Counted from the first letter of the stretch, positions 16,180 to 26,401 are shown. The stretch: 58,705 bases of DNA from Lachnospiraceae bacterium (GCA_004556565.1 SFGN01000014.1:1-58705); one strand, 5' to 3'. Notes: a model not told the origin generated them from the sequence alone. Made by a program: numbers and translations.

Positions 16180-17328
16180 ATGGGATTATTTGATAAGAAA
16201 TTCTGTGACATATGTGGCGAAAAAATCGGTATGCTCGGCAACCGAAAATTAGATGACGGGAATCTCTGTAAAGAGTGTGCGAAAAAGCTTTCACCATGGT
16301 TTGAGGAACGCCGCCACAGTACAGTGGCATCCATCAAGGAGCAGCTGGCATACAGAGAGGCAAACAAAGAGAAAGTACGGGCTTTTCAGATTACAAGAGA
16401 TCTGAAGGGAGAGAGCCGCTACCATGTATATTTGGATGACAATAAGAGACAGTTCGCAGTGGCATCAGCGATGAACCTAGATGTGAATCCGGATATTCTG
16501 GATCTTTCCCAGGTTACGAGCTGCAGGCTGGAAGTAAAGCAGAACCGCAAAGAAGAACAGTACAGAGATAAGGATGGTAATCTCAAGGATTACAATCCTC
16601 CGAGATATACATATACCTATGATTACTGGATTAGACTGGCGGTAAGCTCTCCATGGTTCGATGACATGGATTTCCAGTTGAACTCATTCTCTATTGATGA
16701 TCAGGAACGCGCGAAAATGATGAATATGGAGAGTGTTGGAGGTCAGATCGTTGCAGCACTTACCGGAAATGCATACAGCCAGCAGATGGGCGGCATGCAG
16801 GGAAATGCAATGTATGGTCAGCCGATGGGCAGCATGCAGGGAAATGCAATGTATGGTCAGCCGATGGGTGGCATGCAGGGAAATGCAATGTACGGACAGC
16901 CGATGGGCGGCATGCAGGGAAATGCAATGTACGGACAGCAGATGAACGGTATGCAGGGAAATGCAATGTACGGACAGCAGATGAACGGCATGCAGGGAAA
17001 TAACATGTACGGACAGCAGATGAATGGCATGCAGGGAAATAACATGTACGGACAGCAGATGAACGGCATGCAGGGAAATGCAATGTACGGACAGCAGATG
17101 AATGGCATGCAGATGAACCAGGGAATGCCGCAGGGAGGCCAGACTGCAGGAGCGGCTATGGGAATGGCAGGTGCAATGGCAGGAGCAGTGGCAGGCGGAA
17201 TGAATGGTTATCAGCAGAGACAGACTGTGCGTTGTGATAAATGTGGATGGGTACCGGAAAATCCGAACAATATTCCGAGATTCTGTCCGGAGTGTGGAGA
17301 TCCTATTGACGGAAATGACATGCGTTAA
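16180..17328 (+). CDS. DUF4428 zinc-finger protein with Gln/Met/Gly tandem repeats
   Basis: A 382-residue protein. The start at 16180 is set by AGGAGG just upstream and by the typical N-terminus MGLFDKKFCDICGEKIG. A DUF4428-type treble Cys motif occupies residues about 8-40. A beta-rich domain with a YRDKDGNLKDYNPPRYTYTY segment spans about 60-195. Residues 201-311 are eight and a half copies of a 13-residue unit (Q-Q/P-M-N/G-G-M-Q-G-N-A-M-Y-G), a low-complexity segment probably disordered or self-associating. A short Gly/Ala/Met-rich stretch precedes a C-terminal ribbon, VRCDKCGWVPENP...FCPECGDP, nearly the same as the end of the SPFH protein. It has no signal peptide and is likely cytoplasmic, perhaps recruited to the SPFH assembly. 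Confidence 0.85.
   Translation: MGLFDKKFCDICGEKIGMLGNRKLDDGNLCKECAKKLSPWFEERRHSTVASIKEQLAYREANKEKVRAFQITRDLKGESRYHVYLDDNKRQFAVASAMNLDVNPDILDLSQVTSCRLEVKQNRKEEQYRDKDGNLKDYNPPRYTYTYDYWIRLAVSSPWFDDMDFQLNSFSIDDQERAKMMNMESVGGQIVAALTGNAYSQQMGGMQGNAMYGQPMGSMQGNAMYGQPMGGMQGNAMYGQPMGGMQGNAMYGQQMNGMQGNAMYGQQMNGMQGNNMYGQQMNGMQGNNMYGQQMNGMQGNAMYGQQMNGMQMNQGMPQGGQTAGAAMGMAGAMAGAVAGGMNGYQQRQTVRCDKCGWVPENPNNIPRFCPECGDPIDGNDMR
16780..17112 (+). repeat. 39-bp in-frame tandem repeat, 8.5 copies
   Basis: Eight complete 39-bp units and a 21-bp partial unit encode the Q/M/G/N/Y-rich segment. Units differ at a few sites (Pro or Gln at position 2, Gly, Ser or Asn at 4, Ala or Asn at 10). The near identity at DNA level points to recent expansion and to likely copy-number variation between strains. 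Confidence 0.95.
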
Positions 17329-17343
17329 TAAAGGAGGAAAGTT

Positions 17344-18438
17344 ATGTCTGACATAATGGAATATAAGTGTCCTGCCTGTGGCGGAGCCATGGAATTTGAC
17401 AGTAAGAGCCAGAAGATGAAGTGTCCATATTGTGACACCGAGATGGCAGTAGAGGAGTTCCAGCGCACTCAGCAGGGACAGGAAGCAGAGCAGACAGGTG
17501 CCGCAGGAGGCGGTACCTGGCAGGCGATGGGAGACGGACAGTGGCAGGAAGGAGAGACTGACGGAATGCGCATCTATTCCTGTGAGTCCTGTGGAGGAGA
17601 GATTGTCGCAGAGGAAAGTACAGGCGCGACAGTCTGCCCCTTCTGTGGCAACCGGGTTGTTATGAAAGGGCAGTTCTCCGGAGATCTGAAACCGGATTAT
17701 ATTATCCCGTTTAAGCTGGATAAAAAAGACGCGAAGGCGGCTTACCAGAAGCATTTACAGGGAAAGAAATTTCTGCCGAAGATTTTCAAATCCGAGAATC
17801 ATATTGATGAGATAAAAGGAGTTTATGTACCGTTCTGGCTGTTTGACGCCGACGCAGAAGCGAACATTCAGTATAATGCTGAGAAGATTCGTGTATGGGA
17901 AACCGGCAATATGGAATATACAGAGCATGAGTATTATCAGGCCCAGAGATCCGGTGGTATCAGCTTCAAACATGTTCCGGCAGACGGTTCGAGGAAAATG
18001 GATGATACTCTGATGGAATCTATTGAACCTTATAATTTTAACGAGGCAGTTCCTTTCCAGTCTGCTTATCTGGCAGGATATGTTGCCGACCGGTACGATG
18101 TGAATAAGGAAGAGCGCATGACACGTGCGGCGGAGAGAATAAAAGAGAGCGCGGAAAGCTCTTTTGGTAAAACAGTACAGGGATACCATTCTGTAACACC
18201 GGTCTCAAGCAATGTAAATGTATATAATGCACAATACTGTTATGTTCTTTATCCGGTGTGGCTTTTAAATACAACCTGGCAGGGAAATAAATATACATTT
18301 GCCATGAACGGACAGACCGGCAAGATGGTAGGAGATCTGCCGGCAGACAATGGAGCATTTTGGAGATTTGTAGCATCAAGAGGCGTCATCATCGGTGCAA
18401 TTATTTATGCGCTGATGTGGGCGATCGCACTCATATAG
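17344..18438 (+). CDS. TFIIB-type zinc-ribbon membrane protein (YdjG-like)
   Basis: A 364-residue protein with AAAGGAGG upstream. Two zinc ribbons lie near the N-terminus: C9-x2-C12 with C27-x2-C30 (CPACGG / CPYCD), and a second around residues 79-105 (CESCGG / CPFCGN). A conserved domain follows (DYIIPFKLDKKDAKAAYQKH, VPFWLFDAD, NAQYCYVLYPVWLL), ending in one C-terminal membrane segment (about 340-362). This arrangement matches the YdjG family that partners TPM and SPFH proteins in PspA-linked envelope stress systems. It has a longer paralogue encoded at 21338, which suggests duplication inside the cluster. Confidence 0.85.
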   Translation: MSDIMEYKCPACGGAMEFDSKSQKMKCPYCDTEMAVEEFQRTQQGQEAEQTGAAGGGTWQAMGDGQWQEGETDGMRIYSCESCGGEIVAEESTGATVCPFCGNRVVMKGQFSGDLKPDYIIPFKLDKKDAKAAYQKHLQGKKFLPKIFKSENHIDEIKGVYVPFWLFDADAEANIQYNAEKIRVWETGNMEYTEHEYYQAQRSGGISFKHVPADGSRKMDDTLMESIEPYNFNEAVPFQSAYLAGYVADRYDVNKEERMTRAAERIKESAESSFGKTVQGYHSVTPVSSNVNVYNAQYCYVLYPVWLLNTTWQGNKYTFAMNGQTGKMVGDLPADNGAFWRFVASRGVIIGAIIYALMWAIALI

Positions 18439-18451
18439 GAGGGAAGGTCAG

Positions 18452-19747
18452 ATGAGAAAACGAATAAGTGCAATGTTATTAACTGTTCTTCTGGCTCTTT
18501 CTATGATTCTTCCGGTATCAGCGAAAAATGATGTGCTGTATATCATAGACCAGCGCAGTTGTATTACAGCCTTTATACCTGAATTTAATGCAAAGGCTTC
18601 TGCAATTTCAGATACTTATGGGATCAATGTAACCTGTCTTTTGACAGAGACCACAGGAGGAATGGGAACTCCTGCATACAGTGAGCAGATTTACAAAGCA
18701 TGCTTTGGAGAAGAAGACGGTATTATGCTGATCGAAAGCTCCGGGGAGGCAGAGTGGTATCTGTATAAGTCCGGAGCAGCCGTAGATCTTTTCACGGTTG
18801 AAGATGAAGATGCACTGGGAACAGCATTTGTCAGCCGGGGGTATTATGATGATGCCGTAGAGGACTATCTTGATGAAGCGCACAGGCTTTTGGAAGCTAA
18901 AACGGGAATCGTTATGGATGAAGCTGCCTTAGATGCAAAGATTGCAGCCGCAGAGGAAGCAAGCGAAGCGGAAGAAGTAACGACAACGGAGGCAGAAGGA
19001 ACAGAAGAAGGAATCCCGGAAGAAAGACTGCGGATGAGACTGGAGGATGAAGCCGATCTTCTGACAGAAGAGGAAGAAGCTGATCTTCTGTCAAAACTGG
19101 ATGAAATCAGTGAACGTCACGAATGTGATGTCGTGGTATTGACAGTAGACAGCTTAAATGGCAGGTCAGCGGTAGAATACGCAGATGATTTCTATGATTA
19201 TAATGGCTATGGTTATGGAGAGGGCAGGGATGGAATCCTTCTTCTTATCAGCATGGAAGAACACGACTGGGTCATCAGTACCTGTGGATTTGGTATTACT
19301 GCTTTTACAGATGCCGGACAGGAATATATGACGGACAAATTCGTGCCGATGCTCAGTGATGGTGAGTATCAGGAAGCATTTACAGAATATGCACAGCTTT
19401 GTGATGAATTTATTACTCAGTCAAAAACCGGAGAACCATATGATTCAGGAAATCTTCCAAAAGGTTCTGTCTCCCCGATCTGGATAGTCGGAGATCTGAT
19501 TATCGGGCTTGTCATCGCGTTCATCATTGGTTCTGTAATGAAATCTAAACTTAAGTCTGTGAGAATGCAGGCAACAGCAGAGGATTACGCGGTTCCGGGA
19601 AGCATGATACTGACGGCAAACTGGGATCATCTGGTAAATAAAACAGTGACAACCAGAAGGATAGAAAGGGAGAACTCAAGTTCCGGAAGCAGTACGCATT
19701 CCAGTTCCTCCGGAACATCACACGGCGGTTCAAAAGGAAAGTTTTAA
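18452..19747 (+). CDS. Exported TPM-domain membrane protein with two TPM-like domains (YdjH-like)
   Basis: A 431-residue protein with AGGAGGGAAG upstream. The signal peptide is residues about 1-24 (ends VSAK). A first TPM-like domain at 25-150 (YGINVTCLLTETTGG, EEDGIMLIESSGEAEWYLY) is followed by an acidic linker (163-190) and a second, clearer TPM domain at 192-330 (HECDVVVLTVDSLNG, GRDGILLLISMEEHDWVIS, GFGITAFTD). A membrane segment (about 350-370) and a Ser/Gly-rich tail ending SHGGSKGKF complete it. TPM domains are extracytoplasmic modules found in envelope quality-control proteins; YdjH of Bacillus pairs with a YdjG-like ribbon protein, as here. The duplication of the domain is unusual. 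Confidence 0.85.
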   Translation: MRKRISAMLLTVLLALSMILPVSAKNDVLYIIDQRSCITAFIPEFNAKASAISDTYGINVTCLLTETTGGMGTPAYSEQIYKACFGEEDGIMLIESSGEAEWYLYKSGAAVDLFTVEDEDALGTAFVSRGYYDDAVEDYLDEAHRLLEAKTGIVMDEAALDAKIAAAEEASEAEEVTTTEAEGTEEGIPEERLRMRLEDEADLLTEEEEADLLSKLDEISERHECDVVVLTVDSLNGRSAVEYADDFYDYNGYGYGEGRDGILLLISMEEHDWVISTCGFGITAFTDAGQEYMTDKFVPMLSDGEYQEAFTEYAQLCDEFITQSKTGEPYDSGNLPKGSVSPIWIVGDLIIGLVIAFIIGSVMKSKLKSVRMQATAEDYAVPGSMILTANWDHLVNKTVTTRRIERENSSSGSSTHSSSSGTSHGGSKGKF

Positions 19748-19782
19748 TCCTGTTTAAATCGGATGTGGAAAGGAGATGGAGT

Positions 19783-21252
19783 ATGAAGAAAAAGTTTTTC
19801 GCAGTAGCATTGGTATTGGCAATGGTGTTTTGTCTCTGTGCCTGTGGCAATAAAGAGAAAGAAGAAGCACCGGAGGAAGATAAAACAGAAGAAGTGAAAG
19901 AAGAGACAGAAGAAGCGGGGCATCAGGCAGGAGATCTCGTAGGAAAGTGGAAATGTGTGTCTCTTACGATGGATGAAATAGGTACAGTAACCAGTGAGGA
20001 AAGTATGGAAATGTTGGGCTTTGATATGCCGGCGATGGTCTCCTTCTCTGCATGGGAGAGCGGGTATTGTACCTTTACAATCAATGATAATGACGGTGAA
20101 GAGGAAGACGTTGCACAAGATACGATACCTTTGCAGTGGACCATGGATAATGACAGTTATGTGCTGGCACTCGTGAATCCGGAGCTGGAAGAAGAGCTTG
20201 GAACTTTTTCCGTAAAATTTGACGGAGACACATTAGTACTGACAAATGAAGTTACAACAACAGAAAGCGAATCCGGCAAGGAAGAAACAAGCACAGGGAT
20301 CTATAACTTTGAGTATGACAAAGATCCGGAGATAAGCATTTACAGCTTCTGTCCTGACTTTTCCGAAGAGGATGTAATGAAGATGGGGTCTTTTATGAAA
20401 GGAGCCCGAGCAATCGTCCTGGAAGACAAAACATATTGTCTGGCAGCAAACGGATATCTTGCAACTGCCAAAATCAGCAAAGACGGATCAGATGTAGAAC
20501 TGGAGGATATTACAGATCTCTGGAACAAGGAAGTATGCTATCCGATGTATTTCCAGTATGCTGACGGATATGTGTATGCTATTTTATCTGACGGCTCTTC
20601 TCGTGGAATCATCAGAATTAATACGGAAGATGACAAGGTAGACATGATTTATGATCAGCCGGCAGATTATCTGCAGGTATATGATGGTAAATTATATTTT
20701 ACAGATGCAGATTATCATTATTATTCCATGGATCTGGATGGGAAGAATATAATACCGATCATTGAAGATAGGGCAATATATTATCCGTATCAGCTGGGGG
20801 ATGGCTGGATGGTCTTCCAGGATGATGCAGATGGAGAGACATTGCATATCCGGCATATCGAGGCAAAGATTGAAAAAAGAATTACGGAAATAAAGGCATA
20901 TGAACCTGTGCTTATCGGAAATTATCTGTATTTTTCGACAAAAATGGATGATGGTTATAATCACGTTGCAAGAGCCAATATCTGGAGCGGAGAGACGGAA
21001 ATATCGGAGTATGGCACCAGTGGTGAGCATTTGTTTGAGAAAGATGCGATTATTGTAGAAGGCAGCGTATATCCATTGGATCAGTGGAATCAGGATCTGG
21101 ATCCGGATCCTGATCCGGACAATTGTGAAGAATATTATTTCTATACGGATGGAAATTATCGGTATTATAACCGTCATTTCATGAGCTGGTACGCGCCAAA
21201 TACGAATTTCGGAGGCTTTTCTGCCCAGGTGTGGATCGATGGAAATGAATAA
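19783..21252 (+). CDS. Lipoprotein with beta-propeller-like (DUF5050-type) domain
   Basis: A 489-residue lipoprotein starting at ATG 19783 behind GAAAGGAG. The lipobox is LCACG, with Cys at about residue 20, followed by a Glu/Lys-rich linker. Residues 45-195 form a beta-rich domain similar in layout to small lipocalin-like lipoprotein domains (VGKWKCVSLTMDEIGTV). Residues 215-460 contain repeated Y-x-F-x-D and blade-like motifs (GKLYFTDADYHYYSMDLDG, DGYNHVARANIWSG), typical of the DUF5050/LRP-type beta-propeller. A run of Asp-Pro near residue 445 is a low-complexity spacer. It is the second lipoprotein of the cluster and likely sits on the outer face of the membrane; ligand unknown. Confidence 0.83.
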   Translation: MKKKFFAVALVLAMVFCLCACGNKEKEEAPEEDKTEEVKEETEEAGHQAGDLVGKWKCVSLTMDEIGTVTSEESMEMLGFDMPAMVSFSAWESGYCTFTINDNDGEEEDVAQDTIPLQWTMDNDSYVLALVNPELEEELGTFSVKFDGDTLVLTNEVTTTESESGKEETSTGIYNFEYDKDPEISIYSFCPDFSEEDVMKMGSFMKGARAIVLEDKTYCLAANGYLATAKISKDGSDVELEDITDLWNKEVCYPMYFQYADGYVYAILSDGSSRGIIRINTEDDKVDMIYDQPADYLQVYDGKLYFTDADYHYYSMDLDGKNIIPIIEDRAIYYPYQLGDGWMVFQDDADGETLHIRHIEAKIEKRITEIKAYEPVLIGNYLYFSTKMDDGYNHVARANIWSGETEISEYGTSGEHLFEKDAIIVEGSVYPLDQWNQDLDPDPDPDNCEEYYFYTDGNYRYYNRHFMSWYAPNTNFGGFSAQVWIDGNE

Positions 21253-21281
21253 TGTGTTGTAAATGAAAGAAAAGAAAGTGT

Positions 21282-21308
21282 ATCAGGGGCTGTTGTACAG
21301 CCCCTGAT
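21282..21308 (+). other. Perfect intergenic hairpin without T tract
   Basis: ATCAGGGGCTG and CAGCCCCTGAT form a perfect 11-bp GC-rich stem with a 5-nt loop, 18 bp before the next gene's ribosome site. The T run of a terminator is missing, so it is more likely an mRNA stability or processing element or a partial attenuator. Confidence 0.6.
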
Positions 21309-21337
21309 GTGCAACAGAGAGAAAAAGGAGGGGCAAG

Positions 21338-23023
21338 ATGAAGGAAAAGGTTGGAATACAAAGTGGGAGTCCTCTGGAGCTTTCCTGTAAAAATTGTGGT
21401 GCTCCTGTTGGTTTTGACATTGTACGGCAGACTTACAGATGCTCTCATTGCGGAGAACTGACAGGTATTCAGGAAGTGCAGAGGGACGACTTACATTGGA
21501 AAATGTTGCAAAAAGAAAATACAAGAGCAGATTTTCCCGGGAACCGGTTGGAAGAATGTGACTGCCCTTCCTGTGGGGCTAAGATCATTTTTCAGGAAGG
21601 GGAAGCTTCTGAAACCTGTGATTTCTGTGGAAGCCGGCTGGTGCGCAAAGAACTGACAGAAGAAGGGGAAATGCCGGAATTAATTATTCCTTTTTTTATA
21701 ACTTTTGAAGAAGCAAGGCGGCGGATGCTGGACTGGGGGCATGCACATCAGAACACACCGGAAGGAAAGAGTGTTGTCTCCGGCATGGGCAAATTCAAAG
21801 GTTGTTATCTGCCTTATCAGCTAGTCCGCGGTCCGGTTCATGGAACCATAAGTCGTGATGGGAACAGTAGAAAATATCAGTGTGACGGTTATCTGGAGGG
21901 TACAGCCGTCAACACGTCCTCTCAGTTGGATAATCTGGTGTTGAATGAGGTAGAACCCTTTGACTGGTCGGCAGCCAGACCTTTTACATATGGTTATATC
22001 GCAGGGCATAAAGTGAAATTGAATGATATATCTGAGGCGCAGACAGAAAAACGTATTCTTGCGGAGGCAGCACAGGATTTCCGTCCGGAAGTAGAACGTG
22101 TGATGCAGACAAGTGGAGTGGGAATACAACTTACTTCGGGAAGCCTGATGGAGCTTTCGGTACTCCTTCCGGTGTGTTTTATAAAATCCGGGAAGCTGAC
22201 GGCTGTTATGAATGGACAGACCGGGCGTATTGCAGTATCAAAGGAAAGGGAGAAGAAATCATACCCATGGATGATAGAACCTTTGCTTTATACGATTCTT
22301 GCCACGCTGTTATTATCAATACCATGGCATTTACAAATAGAGGAAATCTTTCTTGTTGCTTTTGTGTTTGCTGCTATCTTCTTCAGTATTATGGGTGACG
22401 GAAGGAAATCTCTTATCCACAGGATAACCATGCAGAGCGAAAATTCGAAAGCGAAAAGAGAAAACGGTGAGTTGAAGATTGAAGAGAGGAAGGGTATCCT
22501 TAAGAATCCCTGTGATAACACCCCTGTTTTCTATGAGAAGAACAATCAGGGAAGATGTGTTCCGGTCAAAATCAGGTTTTACAGTCTGAGAAGATGGTTT
22601 TCTATTTTGACGAACACTTTTGTGACTGTATTTCTGCCTGCGATTCTGGCAGCATTTGTCCGCTGGGTGTATATGGAGCCGGGAGAAGCTTTTATGGACG
22701 GATACCGGATGCAATACGGAGCAGCATGGTATGTGCTGGCAGGAATGATCGCCGTTATGTATCTGGCAAAAGGAGTGCGTCGGGATGTCTATGAGCATCC
22801 GATATTGTATGAAATACTGCCGAACGGGAAAAAGCGTCTGATCGGCAGGAGAAAAGATAGAAAAGTCGGCATCCTAGGCATGTTCGGCATAGGACAGACG
22901 CAAAGTGATGGTAAAAAGCTTACAGTATTCCGCCTGATTAAAGGGCTGGGAGGTATCGGAATATTATTGGCAGCAGTAACAATTGTCTTGTTGATCGGGA
23001 GCACTGCGGCGATTATTCTTTGA
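21338..23023 (+). CDS. Large zinc-ribbon polytopic membrane protein (YdjG paralogue)
   Basis: A 561-residue protein with AAAGGAGG upstream. Two zinc ribbons, LSCKNCGAP/CSHCGE (about 16-45) and CDCPSCGAK/CDFCGS (about 73-105), precede a domain similar to the protein at 17344 (ELIIPFFITFEEARRRM, VEPFDWSAARPFTYGYIAG). Here the C-terminus is expanded to five likely membrane segments, at about 308-325, 328-350, 417-438, 462-485 and 535-560, with cytoplasmic loops rich in Lys and Arg. It is probably a membrane partner in the same system as the SPFH and TPM proteins. The split into a single-span and a multi-span form suggests different roles. Confidence 0.8.
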   Translation: MKEKVGIQSGSPLELSCKNCGAPVGFDIVRQTYRCSHCGELTGIQEVQRDDLHWKMLQKENTRADFPGNRLEECDCPSCGAKIIFQEGEASETCDFCGSRLVRKELTEEGEMPELIIPFFITFEEARRRMLDWGHAHQNTPEGKSVVSGMGKFKGCYLPYQLVRGPVHGTISRDGNSRKYQCDGYLEGTAVNTSSQLDNLVLNEVEPFDWSAARPFTYGYIAGHKVKLNDISEAQTEKRILAEAAQDFRPEVERVMQTSGVGIQLTSGSLMELSVLLPVCFIKSGKLTAVMNGQTGRIAVSKEREKKSYPWMIEPLLYTILATLLLSIPWHLQIEEIFLVAFVFAAIFFSIMGDGRKSLIHRITMQSENSKAKRENGELKIEERKGILKNPCDNTPVFYEKNNQGRCVPVKIRFYSLRRWFSILTNTFVTVFLPAILAAFVRWVYMEPGEAFMDGYRMQYGAAWYVLAGMIAVMYLAKGVRRDVYEHPILYEILPNGKKRLIGRRKDRKVGILGMFGIGQTQSDGKKLTVFRLIKGLGGIGILLAAVTIVLLIGSTAAIIL

Positions 23024-23064
23024 ACGAAACAAGTGTAAAATCAAAATAGGAGGAGAATGATGTT

Positions 23065-23529
23065 ATGCAGAAAAGAGATATAAAAGATCTGTTGATTGGG
23101 ATTATATTAGTAGTGGTAGGAATTTTTGCAATCGTGTATTTTAATAATGAACATGTTAAATATATCACAGCAAAAGAGCATTATAAAGTAACAGCCACAC
23201 TGATATCTTATGAAACGGATGTATATTATGAGGGGGTTTCTGATGGAAATACCGAGAAGGAGGAGCGGTATCTGGCAAACTGGGAGTATACTGCCGGGGG
23301 TGAGACATATACAGTTATGACATGGGAAGATAGCGTACCTTTTCCTACTAAGACTTTACGTGTATACAAGGACGTAAACGGAGAAATGATTATTTCCAGT
23401 GCAGGAAGTACCTTAAGCGTATTAAAGTGGAATGTGCTGGGGGTAATTATCATAGCAGGCGGTGTGGTGTATATTGTAGAGAGCGTGAGACGTATAAGAC
23501 TGCGTAACAAAAGGCTAAATGGAAATTAA
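23065..23529 (+). CDS. Small membrane protein, DUF3592-like
   Basis: A 154-residue protein with AGGAGGAG upstream. It has one membrane segment near the N-terminus (10-27), an extracytoplasmic beta-rich stretch (30-110) including EERYLANWEYTAGGETYTV, and a second membrane segment (115-137). The layout and the W-E-Y-x-x-x-G-x-x-Y pattern resemble the DUF3592 family, whose function is unknown. It closes the envelope cluster, 41 bp after the large zinc-ribbon gene. The 200 bp that follow hold no gene I can support. Confidence 0.7.
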   Translation: MQKRDIKDLLIGIILVVVGIFAIVYFNNEHVKYITAKEHYKVTATLISYETDVYYEGVSDGNTEKEERYLANWEYTAGGETYTVMTWEDSVPFPTKTLRVYKDVNGEMIISSAGSTLSVLKWNVLGVIIIAGGVVYIVESVRRIRLRNKRLNGN

Positions 23530-23731
23530 ATGAAGCAGGTCGCTTTATCATTCGGAAGTCAGAGACAGATTATAAAAGAAATGTTTGTAAAGCTGGTATT
23601 TGTGAGTTATAATGTATCAGGTAATGTGTGGATGCAGCATATGGGGAATGTTACGAATACGTAATTAAATGTGGTTCATGGGGAATCATTTCGGCGTAAT
23701 TCACATAAATGTATATATTAAGGAGACAGAG

Positions 23732-25123
<1,392 letters not shown>

Positions 25124-25226
25124 AATTGTGGGATATGCCACAGTGAAACAATCCGCGATCAAATTTGAGACCTGAACCATAATTATTGAAATAGTATTTG
25201 AAATGAAGTTTGTGAGGAAGCTTGTG

Positions 25227-26237
25227 ATGGAAAAGATATTGATACCGGAAGGCTATAAAAGTCCCCAGTCGATCAAGGACACAGAAAAGGCAATTAAAGA
25301 AGTAAAAGATTATTTTGAACGCGCTCTGGCTGATGCACTGAATCTGACCAGAGTATCCGCACCGCTTTTTGTAAAGCCGGAGTCCGGCCTGAATGATAAT
25401 CTTAACGGTGTGGAGCGTCCGGTTGCCTTTGGAATTAAAGAACAGGGGGATGCGGTTGCGGAAATCGTACATTCTCTCGCAAAATGGAAAAGAATGGCGC
25501 TGAAGGAGTACGGATTTGAGCCGGGCGAAGGACTGTATACAGATATGAGCGCAATCCGCAGAGATGAGGAAACCGATAATCTGCATTCTATTTATGTGGA
25601 TCAGTGGGACTGGGAAAAAATCATCGGGAAGGATGAACGCAATCTTGATACATTGAAAGAAACAGTGTTCCGCATTTATATGGCAATCAAGCAGACGGAA
25701 TATTATATCTGTGGAAAATATCATTTTATGGATCCGTTCCTGCCGAATGAGATTACATTTATCACTACACAGGAATTGGAAGATATGTACCCTGACAAGA
25801 CGCCGAAAGAGAGAGAAAACCTCATCGCGAAGGAAAAAGGCGCGGTTTTCCTTATGAAAATCGGCGGAGCAATGAATTCCGGTGAAAAGCATGACGGACG
25901 TGCACCGGACTATGATGACTGGGAATTAAACGGGGATATTCTAGTTTATTATCCGGTTCTGGATATGGCACTTGAGCTTTCGTCAATGGGAATCCGTGTG
26001 GACGAAGAGTCCCTGGCAAGGCAGTTGAAGATTGCAGGCTGCGAGGACAGGGCACAGCTGCCCTTCCAGAAAAGCATACTGGAAGGAAAGCTTCCATACA
26101 CGATCGGCGGCGGAATTGGGCAGTCACGTATCTGCATGTTCTTCCTGCAGCGGGCACATATCGGCGAAGTTCAGTCTTCCATATGGCCGGATGAAGTCGT
26201 TGAATATGCGGCACAGCATGGTGTAAATCTTTTATAA
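25227..26237 (+). CDS. asnA: Aspartate--ammonia ligase (asparagine synthetase A)
   Basis: A 336-residue enzyme, the usual AsnA size, with the typical start MEKILIPEGYKSPQSI; the ATG at 25227 is favoured over one eight codons upstream. AsnA makes asparagine from aspartate, ammonia and ATP and is structurally related to class II synthetases. Conserved segments include SGLNDNLNGVERPVAF, IYVDQWDWEK and GGGIGQSRICMFFLQRAHIG. It lies about 100 bp after asnS on the same strand and is followed by a strong terminator, so the two genes probably form a bicistronic unit. No T-box leader is visible upstream of asnS. Confidence 0.96.
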   Translation: MEKILIPEGYKSPQSIKDTEKAIKEVKDYFERALADALNLTRVSAPLFVKPESGLNDNLNGVERPVAFGIKEQGDAVAEIVHSLAKWKRMALKEYGFEPGEGLYTDMSAIRRDEETDNLHSIYVDQWDWEKIIGKDERNLDTLKETVFRIYMAIKQTEYYICGKYHFMDPFLPNEITFITTQELEDMYPDKTPKERENLIAKEKGAVFLMKIGGAMNSGEKHDGRAPDYDDWELNGDILVYYPVLDMALELSSMGIRVDEESLARQLKIAGCEDRAQLPFQKSILEGKLPYTIGGGIGQSRICMFFLQRAHIGEVQSSIWPDEVVEYAAQHGVNLL

Positions 26238-26291
26238 TCATACATCTATGTATGATTGATATAGTATTGAACCGTAAATAAATATGGGTAT

Positions 26292-26326
26292 AAAAGAGGC
26301 AGGCTGTTTGGCCTGCCTCTTTTACA
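26292..26326 (+). terminator. Rho-independent terminator of asnS-asnA
   Basis: A 13-bp perfect stem (AAAAGAGGCAGGC at 26292-26304, GCCTGCCTCTTTT at 26311-26323) with a 6-nt loop. The A and T edges let it work in both directions. Confidence 0.9.
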
Positions 26327-26401
26327 TTAAATTTATGATAACAGTAAGAAAATCTGACGTTCTGCATTTATACATTGATGTACCTTTGCGGAAAAGAGGT
26401 G

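Noticed and set aside
16780..17112. Possible CRISPR-like array (regular repeats)
   Set aside because: The units are contiguous with no unique spacers and stay in frame inside a coding region, so this is a protein tandem repeat.
16684..17754. Long open frame on the minus strand (about 356 codons) with His/Ser/Cys-rich repeats
   Set aside because: It is the antisense of the 39-bp repeat and neighbouring coding sequence; a repeat without stops in one frame tends to stay open in others. It has no ribosome site and low-complexity composition.
23530..23731. T-box or other leader before asnS
   Set aside because: No T-box core (TGGNACCGC) or terminator hairpin is visible in this interval.
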